DNA of 64,000 bases, taken from assembly GCF_020991275.1 (NCBI RefSeq), contig NZ_JAJLQY010000001.1:558001-622000 (forward strand). Direction: 5' to 3'. Under the pieces are notes generated by a model that was given only the letters and a program-made list of their open reading frames with translations, was not told the DNA's origin and did no database searches. Positions 30,795 to 39,202 of this stretch are shown piece by piece. The stretch is from Actinocorallia sp. API 0066. GTDB taxonomy: Bacteria; Actinomycetota; Actinomycetes; Streptosporangiales; Streptosporangiaceae. Numbering within the stretch: position 1 is the stretch's first letter; every line of letters begins with the position of its first letter. A program made the position numbers and the translations under genes.

Positions 30795-31559
30795 ATGCAG
30801 CGCCTCGCAGACCGCGTCGCCGTCATCACCGGCGCCGCCTCCGGCATCGGACTCGCCTCCGCCCGGCGCTTCGCCGCCGAAGGCGCCCGCGTCGTCGTCG
30901 CCGACCTCGACGAGACCGGCGGCAAAGCGGCCGCCGCCGAGATCGACGGCCTGTACGTGCCCGTCGACGTCACCGACGAAGAAGCCGTCCGCGCCCTCTA
31001 CCAGACCGCATGGGACACCTACGGGCGCCTCGACATCGCCTTCAACAACGCGGGGATCTCCCCGCCCGACGACGACTCCATCCTCGACACCGGCATCGAC
31101 GCCTGGCGCCGCGTCCAGGAAGTCAACCTCACCAGCGTCTACCTGTGCTGCAAGTACGCCATCCCGCACATGCGCGCCCAAGGACGCGGCTCCATCATCA
31201 ACACCGCCTCCTTCGTCGCCCGCATGGGCGCCGCCACCAGCCAGATCTCCTACACCGCCTCCAAGGGCGGCGTCCTCGCCCTCTCCCGCGAACTCGGCGT
31301 CCAGTTCGCCCGCGAAGGCATCCGCGTCAACGCCCTCAGCCCGGGACCCGTCAACACACCCCTCCTCCAGGAACTCTTCGCCAAAGACCCCGAACGCGCC
31401 GCCCGCCGCCTCATCCACATCCCCGTAGGCCGCTTCGCCCAACCCGAAGAGATCGCCGCCGCAGCCGCCTTCCTCGCCTCCGACGACGCGAGCTTCATCA
31501 CAGCCACCGAATTCCTGGTCGACGGCGGCATCTCCAGCGCCTACGTCACCCCCCTCTAA
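30795..31559 (+). CDS. Short-chain dehydrogenase/reductase
   Basis: 254-residue classical SDR. Cofactor motif VITGAASGIGLASARRF, VVVADLDETGG (acidic residue after the second strand suggests NAD), NNAGISPP, catalytic Ser in INTASFVARMG and Tyr-Lys in ISYTASKGG, then SPGPVNTPL and FLVDGGISS. It follows the ALDH by 15 bp. Commonly annotated as 3-oxoacyl-ACP reductase, but the operon argues for a role in amine or amino-alcohol breakdown. The 3' third is heavily C-rich. Confidence 0.9.
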   Translation: MQRLADRVAVITGAASGIGLASARRFAAEGARVVVADLDETGGKAAAAEIDGLYVPVDVTDEEAVRALYQTAWDTYGRLDIAFNNAGISPPDDDSILDTGIDAWRRVQEVNLTSVYLCCKYAIPHMRAQGRGSIINTASFVARMGAATSQISYTASKGGVLALSRELGVQFAREGIRVNALSPGPVNTPLLQELFAKDPERAARRLIHIPVGRFAQPEEIAAAAAFLASDDASFITATEFLVDGGISSAYVTPL

Positions 31560-31643
31560 CCAACCCCCACCCCCACCCCCACCAGGCACTCCACCCCCGA
31601 TTTGCCTAACCCACCCCCACCCCATAGCCTTTAACCACACCGA

Positions 31644-31717
31644 CGCGGGGTGGAGCAGCTCGGTAGCTCGCTGGGCTCATAACCCAGAGGTCGCAGGTTC
31701 AAATCCTGTCCCCGCTA
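31644..31717 (+). tRNA. Initiator tRNA-Met (CAT), copy 2
   Basis: 74-nt gene identical to that at 25547, with the same initiator signs (CAT anticodon, three G-C pairs in the anticodon stem, unpaired position 1-72, no CCA encoded). Upstream and downstream flanks are also related. Confidence 0.96.
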
Positions 31718-31728
31718 CGAGTCTGAGG

Positions 31729-31763
31729 CCCCCTGGTCGCTTCCTCCGGAAGCTTCCAGGGGG
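31729..31763 (+). terminator. Hairpin after tRNA-Met copy 2
   Basis: CCCCCTGG (31729-31736) and CCAGGGGG (31756-31763) with an inner CTTCC/GGAAG stem. It differs from the first copy at single bases. Confidence 0.85.
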
Positions 31764-31780
31764 CCTCTTCGCCGTGTTTG

Positions 31781-31844
31781 CCCGGGGGGCGACCCCCGGA
31801 CCCCCGATGTGGGGGCTGCCGCCCCCACGCCCCCGCCGCCCCAC
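31781..31844. repeat. GC-rich palindromic element, copy 2
   Basis: Nearly the same as 25681-25740, including the hairpin GTGGGGGCTGCCGCCCCCAC and the following C-runs. Shared position after the tRNA terminator shows that the whole tRNA-terminator-palindrome unit is duplicated. Confidence 0.75.
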
Positions 31845-31859
31845 TCACCCTTGGTCCTC

Positions 31860-32010
31860 GGCCAGGCTGGAAAACTGCCCGGTGACCCTTTGCCCTTGGC
31901 CTTGGCTGAGCTGGAAACTGCCTGGTGGCCCTTTGCCCTGGTTGAGCTGGAAAAATACCGTGGGTTTTTGGTCTTGGCTGGGGTGGAAGTTGGCTGGTGG
32001 GGCTTGGGGT
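31860..32010. repeat. Degenerate ~36-44-bp repeats after tRNA copy 2
   Basis: Units related to those at 25762 start near 31860, 31904, 31940 and 31976 (GGCTGAGCTGGAAACTGCC and variants). Here they are not expanded into minisatellites. No gene is seen between 31764 and 32112. Confidence 0.65.
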
Positions 32011-32112
32011 GGGGTGGGGGGCTCTTGGGGGCTTGTTTGGTGGGGGAATGGCGGTGGCCGCATGGAGAACCATGCGGCCACTGGGCTTTTTGGGGGGTGG
32101 GGGTGCTGTGGG

Positions 32113-33174
32113 TTACTTGTAGGTGGGGCGGGTGGAGAAGGTGGTGCCGGCGGGGGTGGGGGTGCTGTTGGGGTAGAAGAGGCCGGTTTGGGATTGGGTG
32201 GTGGGCATGGCGAACCAGGCGTAGCGTTTGATGTATTTTTCTTTGGCTAGCATTTTGGTTGCTTCGCGGAGGAAGGCGGCCTGTTGCTTGAGGGTGGGGT
32301 AGCGGGGGGCGCCTTGGGTGAAGTCCGTGAGGGCGAATTCGGTTAGCCAGATGGGCTTTTTGTAGCGCTTGTGGACGGCGCGGAGGTACTGGCGGAGTTG
32401 GAGCGCGGCGGGTTTGGCTCGGAAGTCGGCGCCGTACCAGTGCAGGGTGATGAAGTGCACGGGCATGTTGCGGGACTTGGCGCCCTTCATGAAGCGGTCC
32501 AGCCAGCCGCCCGGCGTGGCGCCGCCGGTGGCGACCGAGGGGCTGCCCAGGGTCTTGCCGGTCGCGACGAGGCGCGGCCACAACTCCAGGGCCTGCTCCA
32601 CCGACATGTTGGCCTGGTCGCCCAGGTCCGGCTCGTTGAAGCCCAGGAGGTACCTGCTCTTGGCCTTCTTGGCCTTGGCGACGTCGCCGATGGTGGCGGC
32701 GCGGTGGATCATCGGGACGAACTCGACGCCCTTGGGGGCCTTCACCCCGGCGCGGTCGGCGCCCCAGCTGTAGAACCAGCAGGCGCGCGACTTCTTCATC
32801 GACTTCGCCGAGTTCGCGACGGCCCAGGTGGCGACGCCCTTGAAGCACGCCTTCTTGGCCTTCTCCTGGACCTGCTGCTGCGGCGCCTTCTTCGCGACCG
32901 GAACCGGCACCTCCATCAGCGGCGCGGAGGCCGTCGGGGTGACGGGCTGGGGCGCGGCGATGGACGGCGGCGGCGCCGCGGTCTTCGGCAGGCCCTCGGG
33001 CACCGGCGGCGGCTGCGCCGCGACGGGCGGGGGCGTCACCCAGCCGGCGGGCTGGGGATCGCGATGATCGATGTAGGCGTATCCGGCCAGCCCGACCACC
33101 GAGGCGGTGCACAATCCGACGGCGACGGCCTCGACGGCCCGGCGATTCCTGCGCGAGGGGGTCACGGCAGGCAC
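32113..33174 (-). CDS. Secreted or anchored GH128-like glycosyl hydrolase (Asl1 type)
   Basis: 353-residue protein. An N-terminal hydrophobic segment (about residues 14-31, VEAVAVGLCTASVVGLAGYA) is a signal anchor, followed by a Pro-rich linker to about residue 100. The catalytic domain shows the family pattern: GVATWAVANS, WGADRAGVK, acid/base Glu in LLGFNEPDLGDQANM, HWYG and nucleophile Glu in PIWLTEFAL. GH128 enzymes cut beta-1,3-glucans. The GTG start lies 4 bp after the MFS stop, so the two are co-transcribed. Fungal wall or own-envelope glucan could be the target. The 3' third is G-poor on the coding strand. Confidence 0.82.
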   Translation of the reverse strand: MPAVTPSRRNRRAVEAVAVGLCTASVVGLAGYAYIDHRDPQPAGWVTPPPVAAQPPPVPEGLPKTAAPPPSIAAPQPVTPTASAPLMEVPVPVAKKAPQQQVQEKAKKACFKGVATWAVANSAKSMKKSRACWFYSWGADRAGVKAPKGVEFVPMIHRAATIGDVAKAKKAKSRYLLGFNEPDLGDQANMSVEQALELWPRLVATGKTLGSPSVATGGATPGGWLDRFMKGAKSRNMPVHFITLHWYGADFRAKPAALQLRQYLRAVHKRYKKPIWLTEFALTDFTQGAPRYPTLKQQAAFLREATKMLAKEKYIKRYAWFAMPTTQSQTGLFYPNSTPTPAGTTFSTRPTYK

Positions 33175-33178
33175 TCTC

Positions 33179-34555
33179 TCACGGATCGGGGCGATCCGTC
33201 TTCCGCCTACGGATTCCGAAGAAAGAGACGAGTCCGCCGATGACGCAGAGTACCGCCGAAGTCACCATCGCCCGGGGAAAGCCGTCTTCTAGTGACTTGT
33301 CGGCGCCGGAGACGAGCGGCAGCACCGCGACCGCGAGCAGCCCCGCGATCCTGGAGACCGCGTTGTTCGTGCCGGAGGCGATCCCCGCGAAGTCGGTGGG
33401 GACCGCGCCCATGACGGTCGCCGTGAGCGGCGCGACGGTGAAGGACATGCCGAGCGCGAACACCAGCATCCCCGGCAGCACACCTGTCACGTAGGTCGCG
33501 CCGGGCTGTGCCAGCGCGAGCAGCCCCACGCCCACCCCCGCGAGGACGGGCCCGATGGTCAGGGGAAAACGCGGCCCCACCTTCTGTGAGAGCGCCCCCA
33601 TCCGGGACGACAGAAGCAGGATCACGATGGTGAGCGGCAAGGTGGCGAGGCCCGCTTCCAGCGGCGAGTACCCCATCGTGTTCTGGAGTTGCAGGGTGAG
33701 CAGGAACAGCGCGCCGGAGAGCGCGGCGTAGACGGCGAGCGTCGTGATGTTCACGCTGACGAACGTGGCGGAGCGCAGGAGGCGGGGCGGGAACAGCGGG
33801 TCGGGGTGGCTCCGTTCGATGAGCCCGAACGCCACGAGCGCCAGCACCCCGATGACGCCCGCCGCGATCGTCAGCGGATGCCATCCCCTTCCGGGGCCTT
33901 CGATGAGCGCGTAGATGGTGCCGCCCAGGCCCAGCGTCACCGCGACGGCCCCGGGGTAGTCCAGGCGGCGGTCCCGCGTGGACGTCTCGGGCACGCCCTT
34001 CAGGGTGACGGCGAGCGCGACGGCCGCGATCGGCACGTTGATGAAGAAGACCCAGCGCCAGGACGCCACCTCGACGAGCCAGCCGCCCAGGAACGGCCCG
34101 AGCGCGGTGGAGACGCCGGACAGGCCCGCCCACCGGCCGATGGCGCGGCCCCTGTCCTCGTCGCACATGGTCGCCTCGATGATGGCGAGGCTGCCGGGCA
34201 CCATGAGGGCCCCGCCGACGCCCTGCGCGAGCCGGGCCAGCACGAGGGACGTCCCGTTCCAGGCGAACCCGCACAGGCACGAGGCGACGGTGAAGGCGAC
34301 GAGGCCGATCGCGAACACCTTCCGGTGCCCGTAGCGGTCGCCGAGGGCGCCGCCCAGGAGGAGGAGCGCGCCGAGGGTGAGCAGGTAGCCGTCCAGGACC
34401 CACTGGAGGGTGGCGAGGCCGCCGCCGAGTTCGCGGCCGATGGCCGGGAGCGCCACGTTCACCACGGTGCCGTCGAGGAAGGCGATGCCGCTGCCGAGGA
34501 CCGTCGCGAGGATGATGGACCGGCCCGTGGCCGAATCGAGCCGGACCCCGTTCAC
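33179..34555 (-). CDS. MFS drug exporter, DHA2 (14-TM) family
   Basis: 458-residue major facilitator. Motifs LDGTVVNVALPAIGRELGG (motif D1 of DHA2 exporters), LGGALGDRYGHRKVFAIG (motif A) and the motif C-like GPFLGGWLVE are present, with about 14 hydrophobic segments and a basic C terminus. It likely uses the proton gradient to export drugs or metabolites. GTG 34555 has no obvious ribosome-binding site. It is divergent from the secreted M15-like gene (45 bp apart) and is co-transcribed with the GH128-like gene. Substrate unknown. Confidence 0.88.
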   Translation of the reverse strand: MNGVRLDSATGRSIILATVLGSGIAFLDGTVVNVALPAIGRELGGGLATLQWVLDGYLLTLGALLLLGGALGDRYGHRKVFAIGLVAFTVASCLCGFAWNGTSLVLARLAQGVGGALMVPGSLAIIEATMCDEDRGRAIGRWAGLSGVSTALGPFLGGWLVEVASWRWVFFINVPIAAVALAVTLKGVPETSTRDRRLDYPGAVAVTLGLGGTIYALIEGPGRGWHPLTIAAGVIGVLALVAFGLIERSHPDPLFPPRLLRSATFVSVNITTLAVYAALSGALFLLTLQLQNTMGYSPLEAGLATLPLTIVILLLSSRMGALSQKVGPRFPLTIGPVLAGVGVGLLALAQPGATYVTGVLPGMLVFALGMSFTVAPLTATVMGAVPTDFAGIASGTNNAVSRIAGLLAVAVLPLVSGADKSLEDGFPRAMVTSAVLCVIGGLVSFFGIRRRKTDRPDP

Positions 34556-34599
34556 GCGTGTAGGTTACCCACCGGGAACAGCGGAGGAGGGGACGCGGA

Positions 34600-35688
34600 G
34601 TGCGGGTGTCGGTACCCGCCGCCATCGGAGTGGCGGCGCTGCTCACGCTCTCGGTGGGGGTCGCCGTTGTGGCGGGTGAGTGGGACAAGGAGCGGTACGC
34701 CGATCTTGAGGTGTCCCAGGAGGTCGCGCACGTCCCCGGCGAGGAGACCAAGATCATCACGGTGGCGCCGCTGAAGAAGCGGTACACGCCGCACCTCCTC
34801 ATCGCCGGGACGAAGCCGCTGCCGGAGGGCGTGGCGGTCAGGGTGCGCAGGCTGAAGGGCGTCAAGGTCGCCGAGGTGGTGGACGGGGCGCGCACCCAGG
34901 TGGCGGGCCGCCAGGTGGGCCTGCTCGGGGTGGACCCGTCCACGTTCCGGAACCTCGCGCCGAAGGAGTCGGCGAAGCTCGACGGGCTGTGGCGCAACGT
35001 CGCGGGCGGCGACGTGGTCATCTCCTTCACGGGGCCCGCGCTGGGCACCGTCGTCAAGGCGGGCGCGAGCGGTCTCGGGGCCAGCGCGCGGATCGGCGCG
35101 GTCGCGCCGATCGGCGTGCCGGGGGTGCAGGCGATCGTCTCGCGGGAGCAGGCGCAGCGGCTCGGCCTGGCGACGGGCAACGCGATGGTCGTGAGCGCGC
35201 CGGGCGCCGACCTGAAGGGGCTCAGGACGCGGCTGCGCAAGGTGCTGCCGAAGGACGTCAAGGTGACGGTGCTGCCGCAGCAGCGGTCGGGCACCGTGCA
35301 GGTGGCGAACACGGCGCGGTCGCCGCTCAGCGGGACGGCGGGCTGCACCATCCACATGCAGGCGGTGCGCAACGAGCTGGACGCGCTGTTCGGCCCGTTC
35401 CCGGTGATCGGCTGCATGCGTCCCGGCGACCCGCAGGACCACGGCATAGGCAACGCGACCGACTACATGCTGAGCGCCGGCGGCCGGATGCCGACCGACG
35501 CGTGGATGGCCGTGGGCGACCGCGTCTCCAACTACGCGATCACCAACTGGCAGCGGCTGGGCGTCAAGTACGTCATCTGGCGCCAGCACATCTGGAACCC
35601 GAGCGTCTGCCAGTGCTGGCGCGTCATGGGCGACCGTGGCTCCCTCACCCAGAACCACTTCGACCACGTCCACATCTCGGTCCACTGA
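34600..35688 (+). CDS. Exported protein with M15-like C-terminal domain
   Basis: 362-residue protein with an N-terminal signal/anchor (about residues 5-25) and a middle domain of unknown type. The C-terminal domain shows RPGDPQDHGIGNATDYM and the ending LTQNHFDHVHISVH. The spaced His/Asp/His set is typical of LAS/M15-type zinc carboxypeptidase-like domains. It may act on peptidoglycan or simply bind the wall. GTG 34600 has GGAGGAGGGG (34583-34592) 7 bp upstream. It is divergent from the MFS exporter. Confidence 0.75.
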   Translation: MRVSVPAAIGVAALLTLSVGVAVVAGEWDKERYADLEVSQEVAHVPGEETKIITVAPLKKRYTPHLLIAGTKPLPEGVAVRVRRLKGVKVAEVVDGARTQVAGRQVGLLGVDPSTFRNLAPKESAKLDGLWRNVAGGDVVISFTGPALGTVVKAGASGLGASARIGAVAPIGVPGVQAIVSREQAQRLGLATGNAMVVSAPGADLKGLRTRLRKVLPKDVKVTVLPQQRSGTVQVANTARSPLSGTAGCTIHMQAVRNELDALFGPFPVIGCMRPGDPQDHGIGNATDYMLSAGGRMPTDAWMAVGDRVSNYAITNWQRLGVKYVIWRQHIWNPSVCQCWRVMGDRGSLTQNHFDHVHISVH

Positions 35689-35817
35689 CCCCCGGAACCC
35701 CCCAACCCCAGAACACCCTTTGACGGCAGGTCAGCCCCACTCCACCGGAAGATGCCCTTTACCGGTGTTTGCTGGGTTGCTATCTTCCGTGGATTTCCGG
35801 CGGGGAACGTCAGAGGT

Positions 35818-35997
35818 ATGACAGTTCCGCCCATTCCTCCTGGCCCGCTGCCCGAGCCGGAGCCGACCCCGCTTCCGCCGCCGATGCCGGTGCGTCCGCC
35901 GAGGCCGCCGGGCCCGCCGATCCCGCAGCCGCCGCAGCCCACCCCGGCGCCGGGGCCGCCCTGCCCGGAGCCGGAACCCGAACCGGAACCGGCGTGA
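35818..35997 (+). CDS. Proline-rich 59-residue ORF
   Basis: Almost pure Pro/Glu/Pro repeat, ending CPEPEPEPEPEPA. Its composition echoes the tail of the protein at 41613-42125. There is no good ribosome-binding site and no fold. It may be a real small peptide or a remnant; the rest of 35689-36069 holds only the AlkX promoter. Confidence 0.3.
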   Translation: MTVPPIPPGPLPEPEPTPLPPPMPVRPPRPPGPPIPQPPQPTPAPGPPCPEPEPEPEPA

Positions 35998-36040
35998 GCA
36001 CCCCGCCCCCGCCCGGCGCGGGCGCGGGCGCGCGCCGATT

Positions 36041-36063
36041 CTGTCGGTGCCGGTGTCTAGGGT
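36041..36063 (+). promoter_or_regulatory. RecA_NDp/PafBC-type promoter of the AlkX-like gene
   Basis: CTGTCGGTG, exactly 8 bp, TAGGGT, then 6 bp to ATG 36070. It matches TTGTCRGTG-N8-TAnnnT at all but the first base. The start has no ribosome-binding site, so the transcript is likely leaderless. Confidence 0.75.
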
Positions 36064-36069
36064 CGGCGC

Positions 36070-37296
36070 ATGGAACAGATGTCGGCGGATCAGGCGCGGC
36101 GGGTCGCGTTGCGGGCGCAGGGGCTGCTGGGCGCGCCGGATCGGCGGGGCGGGGTGTCGGGGGTGCTGCGGTCGCTGGGCGCGGTCCAGCTCGACACGAT
36201 CTCGGTGCTGGCGAGGTCGCACGAGCTGATCCCGTACGCGCGGCTGGGGTCGGTCGGGCGGGCGGCGGTGGAACGCGCCTACTGGGACGGGCGGGCGTTC
36301 GAGTACTGGTCGCACGCGGCGTGTGTGATCCCGATCGAGCGCTGGCCGCTGTTCGCGTTCCGGCGCCGTGCCTATCTGGCGCGCGGCCACCGCTGGCACA
36401 AGCTGGACGGTCTGGACGCCGCGGCGAAGAAGGTGCTGGCGAGGCTGCGCGACGAGGGCCCGCTGACGTCTGGCGATATCGGTGGCGCCAGGAACGGCGG
36501 GGCGGATGCGAGCAAGGGCCCGACCTCGTCGGGGAGCGCCCCCGGAGAGTGGTGGGACTGGTCGGAGTCGAAGATCGCGATCGAGTGGCTGTTGGACATC
36601 GGGGAGGTGGCCTGTGTCGAGCGCCGGGGCTGGAAGCGCGTCTACGACCTGGCGTCCCGGGCCGTCCCGGCGGAGCTGCGGGAGGCCGAGCCGGACGACG
36701 CGACGTGCCTGGCCGAGTTGGTGGGGGAGGCGGGCCGGGCGCTGGGCGTCGCCACGGTCAGGGATCTCGCCGACTACCACCGGTTGCGCGTCGCCGAGGT
36801 GAAGGCGGCGCTGGGTCCCGCCGGTCTGGTGCCGGTGAAGGTCGAGGGCTGGGCGGATCCGGCGTGGGCGGATCCGGCGGCGCTGGCGTCCGAGCCGCGC
36901 GGCAGGCACCGCACCACGCTGCTGTCGCCGTTCGACTCGCTGGTGTGGGACAGGGCGCGCACCGAGCGGATCTTCGGGTTCTTCCACCGGCTGGAGGCGT
37001 ACACCCCGAAGGAGCGCAGGGTGCACGGCTATTTCGCGATGCCGCTGCTGTCCGGCGGAAGGCTCGTCGGCAGGGTCGATCCGGCGCGCGAGGGCCGCAC
37101 GCTGGTCGTCCGGAAGATCTCGCTGGACGGCCCGCGCCATGTCGAGGCGGCGGCGGTGGCGCTGCGCGAGGCGGCGTCCTGGGTGGGGTGCGACGAGGTC
37201 AGGGTGGAGCTGGCGGCGCCCGAGATCCGCACGCCGCTCTTGAACTCCTTGTCAAACAACAACGAACCAACCTGGGGCAATATGCACCGTTCGTGA
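36070..37296 (+). CDS. YcaQ/AlkX-type winged-helix DNA glycosylase
   Basis: 408-residue HTH_42 protein. The catalytic motif Q-L-D (residues 40-42, AVQLDTISV) is the Q-phi-D form of YcaQ/AlkX enzymes, which unhook interstrand crosslinks and remove alkylated bases; the AlkZ branch has Q-phi-Q. Other conserved parts are YWDGRAFEYWSHAACVIP, LLSPFDSLVWDRARTERIFG and KERRVHGYFAMPLL. All three winged-helix modules appear present. The promoter is damage-type and leaderless. The last ~18 residues run Asn/Ser-rich into the promoter of the next gene. In producers of alkylating agents such proteins give self-resistance, but no such cluster is adjacent. Confidence 0.9.
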   Translation: MEQMSADQARRVALRAQGLLGAPDRRGGVSGVLRSLGAVQLDTISVLARSHELIPYARLGSVGRAAVERAYWDGRAFEYWSHAACVIPIERWPLFAFRRRAYLARGHRWHKLDGLDAAAKKVLARLRDEGPLTSGDIGGARNGGADASKGPTSSGSAPGEWWDWSESKIAIEWLLDIGEVACVERRGWKRVYDLASRAVPAELREAEPDDATCLAELVGEAGRALGVATVRDLADYHRLRVAEVKAALGPAGLVPVKVEGWADPAWADPAALASEPRGRHRTTLLSPFDSLVWDRARTERIFGFFHRLEAYTPKERRVHGYFAMPLLSGGRLVGRVDPAREGRTLVVRKISLDGPRHVEAAAVALREAASWVGCDEVRVELAAPEIRTPLLNSLSNNNEPTWGNMHRS

Positions 37297-37393
37297 GTAA
37301 CAACGCACCTATCGGACTCGTTACCCTACGGTCCGGTAAGTACGCGACGCACCGCGTGGACACCGCTCCCCGCACCTTCGGAAGGACCTGTCG

Positions 37394-39049
37394 ATGACCT
37401 CGTGGCTCCGGGACTGGCTGGACAAGCCCCACCCCGATCGCGGCGTGTACCTCGCGAACGAGGACGGCGGCTGGGACTACCGCGCCTACCCGGAGATCGC
37501 CGCGTCCGCCAAGCGGGTGTCCGCCGCCCTGGCCGCCGAGGGTGTGGGCCCCGGTGACGTCGTCTGCGCCATCATCCCGACGGACTACCAGCTCATCTCC
37601 ACCTATTTCGGCGTCTGGGCGTCCGGCGCCGTCATGTGCCTGATCACTCCGCCGCTGTTCCAGCAGGGCGAGGAGTACGTCACGCACGTCGCGGCGATCC
37701 TGCGGCAGGCCAAGCCGAAGCTGACGATCGCGTCCGCCGATCTCGCCCCGCTCACCCAGGCGTGCCTGGACCGGGCCGGGATCGCGGGTGAGCCGTGGCT
37801 GCCGCGCGAGGCCGAGCACGAGGCCCCGCTGGCGCCCGCCTCGGATCTGGCGCTGCTCCAGTTCACCTCGGGCTCCAGCGGCGAGCCGCGCGGTGTGCGG
37901 GTCACCTGGGAGAACCTGGAGGCCAACACCGATCTCATCGCGCGTTTCGCCGAGTTCCAGGACGGCGACGAGGTCAACTCCTGGCTGCCGCTCTACCACG
38001 ACATGGGCCTGATCGGCGCGTTCCTCACCCCGGTCACCCGGCAGGGCACGCTGCACCTGATGCGCCCCGACCAGTGGATCCGCGACCCCAAGCGCTGGCT
38101 TGAGCGGTTCACCCGCGCCCAGTTCGCGGGCTGCCCGCCGTTCGCGTTCACCTACATGGCGCGGCGGCTGAAGAAGGAGCAGATCGAGGATCTCGACCTG
38201 TCCGGCTGGAAGAGCGTCATCGTGGGCGCCGAGCCGGTGGACCCGGCGGGCCTGGCCGCTTTCGCCGAGCTGCTCAAGGACACCGGCTTCCGGCCGACTG
38301 TTTTCCGTCCGGCCTACGGCATGGCCGAGACGACGCTGTGCGTGACGATGTTCGACGGTTCCGCCTCCCCGCTCGCGGTGAAGCCCGACCCGGAGTCGCT
38401 GAACTTCGGCGAGCAGGTGCGGATCGAGGCGCAGCACCTGGTCGGCCCGGACTCGCTGGGCGACAAGGCGGGCTGGATGGTCGGCTGCGGCGCGCCGGAC
38501 AAGGAGCTGCCGGTCCGGATCTGCGACGAGCACGGCAGGCCGCTCCCGGACGGGCACCTGGGCGAGATCGTCGCGGGCGGCGCGTCGGCGTGCGACGGCT
38601 ACTACGCGGGCGCGGAGGGCAAGTCCACCCGTTTTGTCGACGGCGAGGTCTGGACGGGCGACGCGGGCTTCCTGCACGAGGGCCAGTTGTTCGTGCTGGG
38701 CCGGATGGGCGACAGCCTCAAGGTGCGCGGCCGCTCGGTCTACGTGGAGGACCTGGAGGCCAAGCTCTCGGAGGTCACCGGCCTGCACAAGGGCCGGATC
38801 ACCGTGGTGGCCGTGCCGGGTGTCGGCAGCCGTGGCGTCGCCCTGTTCGTCGAGGCCGACGAGGGCGCCTGGACGTCGGAGGCGCGCCGGTTCCTGTCCC
38901 GCCGCCTGGACGACGCGGACCTCACGATCGTCACCGGCCCGCGTGGCCTGATCGAGCGGACGTCGTCGGGTAAGCCGCGCCGCCGCTACATGTACGAGCG
39001 GCTGCGGGCGGGCACGCTCGACGGCGTCCGGGTCCTCGACCCGGCCTGA
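37394..39049 (+). CDS. Fatty-acyl-AMP ligase-like enzyme (FAAL)
   Basis: 551-residue ANL enzyme of the FAAL type, which forms acyl-adenylates and usually hands them to an acyl carrier protein and not to CoA. Motifs: P-loop LQFTSGSSGEPRGV, WLPLYHDMGLIGAFLTPV (strongly FAAL-like), RPAYGMAETTL, GDAGFLHEGQLFVLGRMGD and LKVRGRSVYVEDLE. A short inverted repeat TTACC-N9-GGTAA (37321-37339) lies upstream of ATG 37394. No PKS, NRPS or carrier protein is adjacent; a P450 and an SDR follow after a hairpin. The acyl acceptor is therefore unknown. Confidence 0.85.
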   Translation: MTSWLRDWLDKPHPDRGVYLANEDGGWDYRAYPEIAASAKRVSAALAAEGVGPGDVVCAIIPTDYQLISTYFGVWASGAVMCLITPPLFQQGEEYVTHVAAILRQAKPKLTIASADLAPLTQACLDRAGIAGEPWLPREAEHEAPLAPASDLALLQFTSGSSGEPRGVRVTWENLEANTDLIARFAEFQDGDEVNSWLPLYHDMGLIGAFLTPVTRQGTLHLMRPDQWIRDPKRWLERFTRAQFAGCPPFAFTYMARRLKKEQIEDLDLSGWKSVIVGAEPVDPAGLAAFAELLKDTGFRPTVFRPAYGMAETTLCVTMFDGSASPLAVKPDPESLNFGEQVRIEAQHLVGPDSLGDKAGWMVGCGAPDKELPVRICDEHGRPLPDGHLGEIVAGGASACDGYYAGAEGKSTRFVDGEVWTGDAGFLHEGQLFVLGRMGDSLKVRGRSVYVEDLEAKLSEVTGLHKGRITVVAVPGVGSRGVALFVEADEGAWTSEARRFLSRRLDDADLTIVTGPRGLIERTSSGKPRRRYMYERLRAGTLDGVRVLDPA

Positions 39050-39060
39050 CCGAACGCACC

Positions 39061-39090
39061 GAGGGCGTCGCGCGACAGCGCGGCGCCCTC
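39061..39090 (+). terminator. Hairpin after FAAL gene
   Basis: GAGGGCG (39061-39067) pairs with CGCCCTC (39084-39090) around an inner CGCGC/GCGCG stem, followed by TGCCGTTTTC. It probably separates the FAAL transcript from the P450-SDR pair. Confidence 0.65.
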
Positions 39091-39149
39091 TGCCGTTTTC
39101 CGGGGATCGGGGGAAGGATGTCGGGTAGGGCACTTGACCGGGCGCCCCA

Positions 39150-39182
39150 GTAAGTCAAGACTTACGACGTACACCGTACGTC
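39150..39182. promoter_or_regulatory. Two abutting inverted repeats upstream of the P450 gene
   Basis: GTAAGTC-AA-GACTTAC (39150-39165) is followed directly by GACGTAC-ACC-GTACGTC (39166-39182), 20 bp before ATG 39203. Both have perfect 7-bp arms. The size and position are typical of TetR-family operators. No regulator gene is adjacent. Confidence 0.7.
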
Positions 39183-39202
39183 ACGCAAGGGGGAAGTGAA
39201 CC

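Noticed and set aside
25546-31720. Integrated prophage or ICE at the tRNA genes
   Set aside because: No integrase, excisionase or phage/conjugation genes lie between or beside the two tRNAs; duplication of the tRNA module explains the repeats better.
35731-37140. 469-codon minus-strand ORF opposite the AlkX-like gene
   Set aside because: Shadow of a well-conserved glycosylase; Arg/Pro-rich with no start signal.
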